DNA of 64,000 bases from Panaeolus papilionaceus (lineage: Eukaryota > Basidiomycota > Agaricomycetes > Agaricales), in assembly GCA_015501605.1 (NCBI GenBank), contig JADNRZ010000008.1:1984001-2048000 (forward strand), read 5' to 3'. The notes under the pieces are model-generated. The model searched no databases, was not told where the DNA came from, and was given only the letters and a program-made list of their open reading frames with translations. The position numbers were made by a program, and so were the translations under genes. Positions 54,480 through 64,000 of the stretch are shown one piece after another. Positions within the stretch are counted from its first letter, which is position 1; every line of letters starts with the position of its first letter.

Positions 54480-55160
54480 GACCAACACAACAAGCTACGA
54501 CCACAGTGCTCAGAATCAGAGGAGAGGCAAGAGGTGGCACGCATTCAGGAAGTAATAACAGACAACGTTAAATAGAGGAAGATAGCGTGATCAAGACAAG
54601 CGGAAGAAAGAGGTGGTAAAAGATAAAGCTGGAAGGCCGAAAAACCGACAACATCGACGCTGACTCACGACGACGATCGCAACTGAGACAAAAAGATCGC
54701 ACAAGGTGTGAAATGTCAAGCAACATGAAAACTTGAGCAAGTACAGATACCATGTTAATCATGCACAGCTTCACGATCGTCGATAGGTAATGTCTTTATC
54801 GAGTAATACACAAGGAGAAGAGAAGAAGGGGGTTAGCTCGTTAAGTGTCGTGAAGGATAACAGGGAAGCGCAAGGAAAGATCAGATAAGGAGGGTCGAGT
54901 GGGGAGTTAAACGTCGAATTTCTAGGTTAGCAGTGAGCATAAACTGGAAGAATAGCTCTATTCAATGTCGTATCAAGTTACCACACGGTAATGAAGAAGA
55001 GAGGTGAGATGAAGACGACTAGCCATGTACTTGGAGTCGATGATGATGATGGCGAGAGGCAAACCGCGGAGTTCGGAGTTCCGGTGTCGCCGCTCATGTT
55101 GGTTTGCATCCAAATAGGGAACACTCTTAGGGTGCTGTCTTCGTCCTGTTCTCTTTGCCA
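54480..55160 (+). repeat. Hairpin array 8 (short, non-coding)
   Basis: Contains a B-type unit near 54665-54785 (GACGACGATCGCAACTGAG to TTCACGATCGTCG). The end region near 55108 (TCCAAATAGGG, then AGGGTGCTG) is a decayed end module. TTATCACTCGCTCAAATCCAAGC follows, as after array 6. Confidence 0.5.
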
Positions 55161-55961
55161 ATAATCTACGCACCACGGCTCCCTTATCACTCGCTCAAAT
55201 CCAAGCGGCTTTCGATCCGTAGCTCATGGAGACAAAACGAGTGCAGACAGCATTGAACTAGTATGCCCTCTCCACCAAACTACTCATGCAATCAGAGTCG
55301 GACGAACAAGTTGAAAAGTTTAATGCGACTAACCGGACACTCAATGGAGTCAAACGAGCTCATCACTTCTCAGAAGAACAATAAACTTGGGCTCCGGATC
55401 TGTATTTTGGGCACTGCAACGTCTAGAAATGTCAGCCTCTGTATCACTCTGATAATGTACAGCCTTCTGATCGTCGGAAAATGTCAGACGCTATCATCAA
55501 AGAGCATAGAAAGGGAGCGGAAGGAGATACCAAGGGATAGGATGAAGCCCGTGACGAGATATGGAGGACAGAGATGAATGCCCAAGATAAGATGCAACAC
55601 TGCGCCTCGTGATAGCAGCACCAGAAGTGGGGCAAAAACCATAAGCACGATAACCACCACTCCGTCCTCAACCGGAACCATCTGCCACCAAGTACCCTGA
55701 TTGCCGCCTCATAGAATTTAACCTGGCTTACATACTATGCCGCCTGCTAGTCAGGGCAGGTGTAAAGCCCGACTGATGCTAACATCGTACTCGATGGATT
55801 TGAAGTTTAGTTGACTGTTGCACGGTAGACTGTTAGAGTCTAATTGTCAAAGGTACGTTTCCATCCAATCTCCATCCAAGTCAATTATGCATCCAACCCA
55901 CGTTCAACGAGCCCCCCTTCTTCACCCATCCAATCAATCAAGCGAGCGACAACCGATTCCC

Positions 55962-56067
55962 ATCCACCGAAATGAAGTCTGGAAGGATTATAACCTAGCT
56001 TATGTACGCAATGAAAAACATTCATGCGCACATAAAGCAGGTAGCCACCTTTCATCGCTTGGTGGAT
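55962..56067 (+). repeat. Hairpin unit H1-g
   Basis: Outer arms ATCCACCGAAATGA and TCATCGCTTGGTGGAT; inner arms ACCTAGCTTATGT and ACATAAAGCAGGT; apex stem CGCAATG / CATTCATGCG around AAAAA. The apex loop has one more A than in H1-a and H1-c, which shifts any reading frame. Confidence 0.72.
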
Positions 56068-56421
56068 GGCTTGGCTGCATCGCCTTAGTGCAAAGGAGGA
56101 TGACCAACAAATGTGTTCGTATTGCAGCCAGCACCATGGGTAATGACAAAGTAAAAAGGATGGATACTCCACCCATCCACAAATGGCGAAGCATATAGAA
56201 AAACCGATAAGAAATAAGGGAACAGAAATAAGGGTGACAAGGAGACAAATTGATCTGCCAGAGATGACGGCGGGGAGTGTTGAGCAAGAAACCCACCCTC
56301 ACAATCGTCGGGCGATGTCATCTTGAGAGAACAGGGAGAGGTTGTAAACGATGACGCGTCACGAGAACTCTTTACAGTCCCACTATCCGCCCAATACCCG
56401 ACCCAACGACAACCAGAACCC

Positions 56422-56526
56422 ATCCATTGTGATTCCTGGAACAAATGTCGAAACCCGCTTATTTACACGATAGGAAAGTAATCATGTGCGTATAAACCTG
56501 GTAGCTCCCTGCCATCATTGGTGGAT
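56422..56526 (+). repeat. Hairpin unit H1-h
   Basis: ATCCATTGTGAT at the left and CCATCATTGGTGGAT at the right; the inner 3' arm is AAACCTGGTA. Second member of the H1 dimer. Confidence 0.6.
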
Positions 56527-57356
56527 GACTTGACCTTGTCGTCATAGTGCAAAGCAGTAAAAAACTGCGACGCTTCTCCTACCTCACTGAGCGGCGAAGT
56601 GGAAGGAGACGTCGAGAAAATAAGGAAGAAAGGGAAAATAAATGAGATGATGAGCAAAATTAATCCTCCAGAGAGCACGACAAGTATAGCGACGATTACT
56701 GCAGAAAATACTGCCACAAAACCTGAAGCAACGCACGATGTTGTAAAACGTCAGCATGGCATCACTTTGATGAGACACAGCTTCACAATCGTCGCAGAAC
56801 GTTGTGTTCACGCGGCAGGGAATAGTGATGACGTGTCGTAAGGACAAGTGAGAAAGTGGAGCAGCAATGAGAAAAGAAGAAAACCTAGAGGCCTACGATG
56901 ATGATCTTTCGGCGTGTTGGCTTCCAGACAAAGGCATAAGCGTAATGAGATGTTGAAAAGAGTCAGTGTCCGCGCGTCGCTGCGTTGATCGACACCCATC
57001 TGTATGCCCATCGGTGAAATCTTCATCAGAGCCCAGGGTGGGGTGAGGGTTGCATTGAAAAAAGGGAAAGGGATGAGATCCGAGCTGGGAAATCTGGGAT
57101 ACCAGGAAACTAGCTGGGATGGGAGACGAGGGCATGGATAAAGCAGATTCAGGAGGGAGACGGTGTGGGTGGGCCAGGCCGATGGTGACAGCGTATAAGT
57201 CAATATAGGATGCAGACCAGACGGAAAGCCAAATCCACCTGTTAATGATGTCCTAATACGATGGGAAGCCCAAATATGAGAGTTAACGATGAAGGAGTGG
57301 AGGTGGTGATGGGTGTGAGAGAGCAAGGGACAATCGGACCTTCCGAGGCAACATGA

Positions 57357-57391
57357 ATACAAATTAGGAAGCTAAGGTATTTGGGGTCCTG
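57357..57391 (+). repeat. Array end module, copy 9
   Basis: A decayed palindrome (ACAAATTAGG) is still exactly 26 bp, start to start, from GGGGTCCTG. Confidence 0.5.
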
Positions 57392-58938
57392 TGTCCCGGT
57401 TTCCCGATGCTCACATACAACGATGCTTCAGTTCAATTGGGAAAAGCTGAGGATAGAAATAGAGTATTTCTACACTTAAATAGAGCCCATATTAATGTGA
57501 CGACGTTCGATGCACCCAGTATCAACGACACCCGAGTCATCGAACATAAATTGAGCCAGCAGCTAGTTAGGGAGTCGGATGTACTATAGGCATAGGGACG
57601 GTCATGAGGGGGCATAAACGGTACAAGATGTAATGAAGTTGTGGAGTTGACGTGGTGAAGGGGGTGAGGATTAAATAGAATATAAATAGATGAATGAATG
57701 CGCGTCTGTTTTGATAATACATGATATCGGTGCATGGATAAAGCTGAAAAGTCTGAAAAAAAAAGGGAAAAAAAGAGGGATGGCTGCATGTACGCAAGAA
57801 AATCAAGTCAAACTAAACGAGGTCACATCGCAGGCATCAGGCCAACACCCCATCACAGTTTTCATATCCAAGACACATTATCCCCTAAACTCCCTCAATG
57901 CCCTAGTCACGCCCTCCATATCACTCAAACCACTCCCCGCTCCAGTCCCTCTCCTTGCATCTCCAATCCTCATACTCTTGTTCAGCCCCCTCCCTTTCCT
58001 CGCTCACCCTCCCATCGGAATTTAAGCGCGCAGCTAAAGTAAGGTGGCGTTTCGACGTCAAGTTACTCATTATGTCCGGAAATAAAGTACATATATTCCT
58101 GTCGATGTCCACAACAGCCATATCGCTCGCATTTCACTCGTATTGTCAGTCATCCAAGTCAGGGCTCTCAAATTTCGAAGTACACACACCGGTTCTAAAT
58201 CCGTCTAGCCGCAGACATTATTGCCATACCAGCATGATTCCCAGAGGATGTTAATAGATATTTTTATGTGGGCGTGCGACGCTCTTTGTCCTCCGGATCT
58301 GCCACCCTTCGTGGTAGCGTTCGTTCTTCGCCCTTCCTCTCTCGTCACCTTGCCCACTTGTGTGGCACTTCACTTTCCCTCCTCCTTACCCCTCTCGCAC
58401 GTCGATGGTCAATCCCATGAGATCATACAGCTGCATGATGGGTTCTTTGAAAAGTTCGAGCACCCATAATCAACGGGTAGTGTTGTTGTCATGATCATCA
58501 TAGTGACTTTCAACAGGGTAACGACCACTTGTCTCACAACAGCGGGAGCCGCGCTCATGGATGATTGTAATATTATAAATAACTCGTTAATGACCTCATA
58601 CGGCGACCTCGTACATTTTCGAACATCGATATTGATACTATCAGCGTGAAACGATTCAAACGAAGAAAGGAAGACACAAGCGTTTCGCTCGCAATAGCGC
58701 TACACATCATCATCATGTTCTTATTATCTCAAATGGCTCAATGTCTAGCTTCGGTTAATCTAGCGATGCCACTGTTTTTTTTTTTGGCAGTGCTGTGTAC
58801 TTGGGCATTCAAATATTCCATCACCACGTGTTGAGTGTGTGTAAAACTGTCGATTCTAATTTTGCCTTGCAATTGATCACGATGACACTCATAGTTCCCA
58901 TTTTTGCTTCTCACTATCACCATCCCTACTCCTCAATC
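57392..58938. other. Upstream region of GTPase D, duplicated in part
   Basis: 58090-58935 is colinear with 52065-52890 (shared TCGCATTTCACT, TTTTATGTGGGCG, CTTCGTGGT, AAAAGTTCGAGCACC). 57400-58060 holds nothing recognised. Confidence 0.45.
58264..58469 (+). other. Paired open frame upstream of GTPase D (possible exon remnant)
   Basis: Counterpart of 52272-52514: PPFVVAFVLRPSSL and FEKFEH are kept, with an early stop after EHP. No family recognised. Confidence 0.25.
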
Positions 58939-60308
58939 ATGTCAACTCAGCAGGAGACTTCTGCTAGCCCTTTGCAAGTGAAGGATCTCAGTATCCTGCC
59001 CATCGCTGACAATGCTTTTGAGTACAATTCTGAACGGGGAGACGTAGTCACGTTGTAAGGTTGCCTTGCACTGAATCTTTTTTAACGACAAATACTGACC
59101 ATCAGCACTGGGCGATAGGTTGATGGGTCCAACAGGCGCTGGAAAGAGCAGCGTACGTTGGATCGCAGCTAATACATGTAGCAATGGCAGCAGTGCTTAA
59201 TACTAATGGTAACACATTTTCGAATATTTAGTTTATTGAAGCAGTGGCCGGACATGACGCGCTGGGGATCTCGAAGGATCAGTTGGACAGTGTTACACAG
59301 ATGGTTACAACGTATGAGTTGACGAACATTGACATGTGGAACGGGCCGGGAACTAGTATTAGAAGGCGCAGAGAAGAAGAGGGGCGCATATACATTCTCG
59401 ACACCCCTGGCTTCTCAGATAGTCAGATTTCCGAGTTAGAAATAATCGAAATGGTGAAAGGATGGATGAAAGGCCACAAGTACGTTTGGCACCCACTAAC
59501 TCCTCAATCATGTCTCATCTACATCTGCACCAGCTGCTCGTCAATTGATAACATCCTCTACTTATTGCCCATCACTGACACACGGCTGCCAGGCAGCAAG
59601 CGCCGAACAATTGAGATGTTAAAGTTATTAGCAGCTATCAACACCGATAAGCCTGGTGAAATAATGGTCATCACAACAATGTGGGACAGACTATGGAACG
59701 AACGGACAATGGCAGCAGCTGAGGATCGGTTTGTACAACTACAGGATCAAGTGTGGAAGGTCTGATCTACCTTTGCTATTGATTTATTTTGCAGATTTTC
59801 TAACCTGATGTGCCTTCGCTATTAGGGCTTACTCGATGCTGGAGGTAATCTTACCAAGTTTACCAATACCCACAGTTCTGCTCTCGAGTGCCTCAATCTT
59901 GCTGATTCCTTAATCAATGTGGCACTCCCTGACACCTTCATGACACAAAGATTTCAGGATGCAACTTTTAGCCCTCATCTATACCGTGACCTTCTTGACC
60001 GCATACAAGCCACCCAACAGCGAAAGCACAACATCGAAGCCGAGCTCAGGGACCCAGTTGTACGCTCAAACAAGGAACTCAAGGCATATACAAAGGAACG
60101 GCTGCACAAGGCGGAACAGCTGTTGACGAAATTCGAGCTTCAGCTGATTGCATTCGGCGAACCTCCTGTGGGATTTGAGGAGGCTGTTTCTTTCATACAG
60201 AGCATAGTAAACAAGCATCGCCGAGAAGGACGCGTAGCCGTGTTCCGGAAAGCCAAGAACTTCCTTACATCGAAACTACAAGATGTTGGATACAAGATTA
60301 GAAAGTAG
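58939..60308 (+). CDS. G-domain (AIG1/septin-like) GTPase, copy D
   Basis: Five exons: 58939..59054, 59119..59152, 59232..59479, 59534..59759 and 59826..60308; 1107 nt, 368 aa. Exon 2 is 34 nt and exons 3 and 4 have exactly the lengths of copy C (248 and 226 nt). P-loop GPTGAGKS (42-49), DTPGFSD (107-113) and TTMWD (180-184) are intact. The C-terminal half is close to copy C (FGEPPVGFEE, KAKNFLT-x-KL), ending in KIRK. The N-terminal 37 residues and the start of exon 5 differ most, which may mark partner specificity. Same strand and related promoter DNA as copy C: a tandem duplicate. Followed by array 10. Confidence 0.87.
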
Positions 60309-60599
60309 TTTTCAGAAGTTCACGTAACATACATAATGGTATCACTCATGTATATTTTCCACGGTTTAGGGTGTTCGAGAGGAATATAGTGAGGTATTTC
60401 ACAATACTTAACATGCTTGTTCACTTCTAGGACCCTTAAAATCATCGCCTCATACCCATTTGCCACATCAAACAACACACGGGATGAAGACGCGCATCAA
60501 GTTCAAAAACATGTAAGGCTAACAGATGACGATGGAAGTAACCTACAGCACAAGTAACACCGAAAGCGATAGGACCTTAGCGGAGAACCCCTTGCAACG
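60309..60599. other. 3' flank of GTPase D, nothing recognised
   Basis: Untranslated and intergenic sequence, with one TTTAGGG at 60364. Confidence 0.35.
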
Positions 60600-63240
60600 A
60601 AGTGCCCAGTCCACTCGGCGGATCGAGTTGTTGGTACGCATCGCATCAGCATAAACGAAACTCAAAGGAAAGACGTGATTCTCTGTCCAACCCTGAGTGA
60701 TTCCCTCCCAATTCTCCAACCCACACCGGGACTCGGACGTCGATTATAACGAAACACAGACCCACAATGAGACCATAATCAAAGGGGGTGTGAGTCTACT
60801 TAAAGCCAACATCACCGAACCACCGAAACGGCACGAGTGACAAAAGAGGGGTCTGAATGCAGATTCCAGAGTGTAATGAAACGAACCCATGACATGACAA
60901 GGCAGGCAAACTCAACCCCAAAAATAACGACGGAGACTATGAATAGTTCCAGATCAAGGAGCACGCAGATGAGACGTTATGATGCCCAAACGGTGTCACC
61001 CACCTGATTAGGATGCTCTCCGCAGGAATCACCATCGAAATCAGTTGGATCGCCCTCACATCACCATCAACCCGCGAATGAGGTTGGATGAAGGATCATC
61101 GCATTCTATGTCCCACGCGAGAATACAACCAATACACCGCCGAACAACGGCACGATGCGATGAAATCCAGTAAGAATCAGCGTCCAAAGTAACTTGTGCT
61201 TCTCGTCGACTGCGCTTCCCTTGCGCCCGAGCCCGCTTCACCCAACTACGACAACAACAGAAATTGTCCACAGGGGTTAATGAGCTCCAGGACTCACCCA
61301 GTTTACTTCCACAATCAAAGAAATCAAAGTGCATATAAACAAGGTAGATCCCCTATATCACCACCAGTGGAACGGACAGGCTGTGTCATGGTGTGATGCC
61401 AGGCACAGCATAAGCAGACTCAATTAGATAGGAGAAAAATGAACGAAAAAAGGGCAGTCTAGGAGAGTATGAACAGTGCACAGAAAAGTACCACCCGTTC
61501 ACTCCACCCACAACGACAGCGTATGGATTATCCAGCAGATTGAGAAATCAGCACGCCACGATTTCAAAGCTCAATACGCTGTGATCATGGACATATCGAT
61601 GAGCTGCATCCCATTCGCGCTGTCGTATGATAGACTCAAAGACGATCTCTGAGGCCTCTAGTTCGCAATTGTCAAACGACGTCAAGCATAACATGACGTT
61701 GAAAACCGTCCACGCGCAATTCACCCTGACCACGATCGTCGGAGGACGGTCGTCAGTGGGCATAGGGTAAAAACCTTGGACGTGATAGAGAAAACGAGAG
61801 GGAGTAGAAATGCACTACCATGTGTGCACTCTCAAACAGACGACAAGAACTCCACCATCCAACGAATAGTCTGTCTAGTCCCAAAAGAACCCGGCATACA
61901 ACCATGAGAAGGAGCGTCCATTCACAGTGGGTAGTAAACCGGGTATGTTTGACATAACATTCGATGGATGAGGTTGCTGCGTATCGCCTGATCAACGACG
62001 AAAAACGATTCCAGAACGCTTCCTCCAACACCACCCTGTACGACGACACAATGTCCATCCACCGAGCACCATTCCGAGTTCACCGCAACCCGGCTTACGC
62101 GCATAATGGTAAGCGAAGACCAGAATGCGAAGTAAGACCGAGTAGCTTTCAAACCCTTGGTGGATGAGACAGTAGTGCATCGTCTCAGGCGAAGTGAACA
62201 GAATCAAAGGAAGGCGAAGAACAAGCAAGAGATGAAAACAAGCCCAGGACCAAGGAAGAAAGAGCATCACAACGACAATCATGCGACCGGTACTTTCGAA
62301 CTCGACATACCCGATACATCTAAGGGAGCGTTGAAAGCGTCAACGTCACCTGTGTATCACCTTGACTGAACACGAGACACACAATTGTCGAGAACGTCGT
62401 CTTCCGGATCAGAGGAGGATGTGAGGGATGGTAATTAGATAAGATGCAAGAGAGGACAGCGGGGGAAGTTGTAAGTCGAAGAGAAGAGGGAAGGACGGGA
62501 AGCGAAAAAAATGAAAGGAAGCAACTAAAATGCCAAAGATGACAGCGCTACGACGACGATGGTTGAGCGTACCGCTTCTCTAGGTCGTGTATTACAGGAG
62601 ACCACTATGCGGTGTTAAAAAACATTGCGCGTGCATTTCTTCAATCCGAGGCAGCCCACCACGTTAACATCGGAGACCAAGGATGTTTATGAGCGATGAG
62701 ATCTGAGAAGCAACATGATCTTTGGATGGTGGTGTTTGGGAGACAAATTAAGAAGAGAAAAAATAAATAATAAACGAAAGAAAAAGATAGGAGGGTAAAT
62801 CAGAGTGCCGAAGACATCAACGTACACGACGACGATCGTGAAGGAAGTCATACTACGACCATGAAAAGGCATGCGAACCTGACAAAGCACAGGGAGAAAT
62901 GCATCTACATCATGGGAGTCGAAGTCATCCCTGACGACCGTAGAGGAGCGTTGAGGTCGGAGAGCAGAGAAAGAGGCAAAAAAAGGGGAGGAGAAGTAGG
63001 AGACCGACGACAGAGAGGTCTTGATCAGGCTCATCGATCACGATCGCTTCGGTCCCATGCGAAATTCAAGGTCAAAGAACTCGAATCTTTACCGCCCAGT
63101 TCCTGATAGTAAATACCGCAAGCCGATGAAAGAGGGAGAAATGACAAGGCAGAGGAGAGACGGCGAACAACGTGGATGATGGAAGTTGTCAGTGCATCCC
63201 GAACATGGAAAGTCCGGGAGAAAAGTCCGGGGAACATCAC
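60600..63240 (+). repeat. Hairpin array 10 (non-coding)
   Basis: Starts with ACTCGGCGGATCG (60614). 61080-61400 is strongly colinear with 26230-26560 and 61450-61640 with 12190-12410. B-type units lie near 61690-61750, 62320-62405, 62550 and 62830-62940. CCACC...GGTGG units lie near 62050-62165. No terminal module was found at its right end. Confidence 0.55.
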
Positions 63241-64000
63241 GTGCCGATCAGCTGTGTGATACGTTTGGAGGGGTTGTCATCACGCGCGCAAAGTAATAGT
63301 GAACGCTTGTCATGTAAATTGAGCGCTTAGTCAAAAAAAGAACACATTTATACGTGTGGAGGACTAGAAACATTTTCTGTATGGTTACTCAGAATTTTAT
63401 TCCCTTAATACATGTGAAATTGAGAGAGATTTGCGCTAGTGTGAATGTCATGCTGACAGACTATTATTCATCTGTTTTTTTATTGAATTCAAAGTAATAG
63501 TTAAATTTTCAGGCCTACGGGCATCTAACAATGAAATCATGACTATTTTTACTGGGAGTCAGGCCTGTTTTAAATGCTAATCTAGTGTCGCACTGACCAG
63601 GCTACCTTGTGACGATGTGACAAATGTGGTGCGTCGACCAAAACACTATGCACTTGCCCAAAAATCTCGTTTAATTGACCAAATTGCTACCATATTCAAT
63701 TTTATGACTTTAAATGAAATTTTCCAATTAATTTGGGGTATTTAGCATGTTTTTGAGCCTCAATGCTTGTGCATGAAGACTTGACCGGCATTTTCCGCCG
63801 GACTGATCGCCGGAATTGTTCCCCGGAATTTCCAACTTACGAATGCCCTCGAAGTTGTGGTCAAGAAGGAGAACCGAACCGTGGTAGAGTTCTAGTACCC
63901 AGGACCCCAAGCTCATGTTGACATCCCAAAGAAGCAAACTAGAGGACAAGTGATCGGGGTCCTGAATGCGCCTCAGCTCAAATGCGAGTCCAATCCTCAA
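63241..64000. other. Intergenic at the window edge
   Basis: AT-rich up to about 63740, then a CCGGAATTTCC-rich stretch and one GGGGTCCTG (63956-63964) with the GAATGC context of array 5. A minus-strand frame open to the window edge has no recognisable motif. Confidence 0.35.

Larger units (their letters stand above)
55260..57391 (+). repeat. Hairpin array 9 (non-coding)
   Basis: B-type units near 55415-55490 and 56690-56830; a CCACCAAGTACC unit near 55688; an H1 dimer at 55962-56067 and 56422-56526; an end module at 57357-57391. The frames at 55818-56198 cross the hairpin and are shifted relative to other copies by an extra A. Confidence 0.6.

Noticed and set aside
7340..63240. CRISPR-like arrays
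   Set aside because: Units are diverged, of varied spacing, internally palindromic over about 105 bp, and the genome is a fungus; no cas genes.

Overview
The window is nuclear DNA of a filamentous basidiomycete, most likely an Agaricomycete. The evidence is short GT-AG introns of about 50-80 nt (two use GC-AG), TATA boxes about 95 bp upstream of two start codons, a cytoplasmic tectonin-type beta-propeller lectin, a Ty1/copia retrotransposon and an expanded family of small G-domain proteins. The genus cannot be fixed from sequence alone. Genes are sparse; more than half of the window is repeat.

Layout. 1-4010: copia element on the minus strand, with gag-pol open to the window edge and one LTR at 3697-4010. 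4.1-14.9 kb: gene-free repeat arrays. 15.6-17.5 kb: GTPase pseudogene (copy A) split by a 476-bp terminal-inverted-repeat insertion. 18.2-18.9 kb: six-bladed tectonin. 20.8 kb: a lone first exon of the GTPase family. 22.5-29.3 kb: short tandem repeats and more arrays. 29.5-30.35 kb: an 861-bp TIR element holding a tRNA-like promoter. 31.6-36.3 kb: two head-to-head paralogues of an unrecognised 285/286-aa protein. 36.4-42.5 kb: repeats, partly in inverted order around an array. 43.7-45.3 kb: GTPase B. 45.4-46.1 kb: a decayed gene. 46.4-50.5 kb: arrays. 50.9-52.0 kb: a satellite and a second copy of the TIR insertion. 52.9-54.3 and 58.9-60.3 kb: tandem GTPases C and D. Arrays occupy 54.5-57.4 and 60.4-63.2 kb.

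The most unusual content is the array family. About 100-bp foldable units with nested inverted repeats (outer CCACC/GGTGG arms, inner ACCTGG/CCAGGT-type arms) alternate with a second short unit. Each array ends in a palindrome (TCCTAATTAGG or TCCCAAATNGGG type) followed at a near-fixed distance by GGGGTCCTG. All ten visible arrays point the same way, and none has a coding region. I do not recognise this architecture as a named transposon class.

The genes themselves look like a defence- or self-recognition-type neighbourhood: a tectonin lectin, two secreted-signal-less beta-rich proteins, and several AIG1/septin-like GTPases. That functional link is inference from co-location only.
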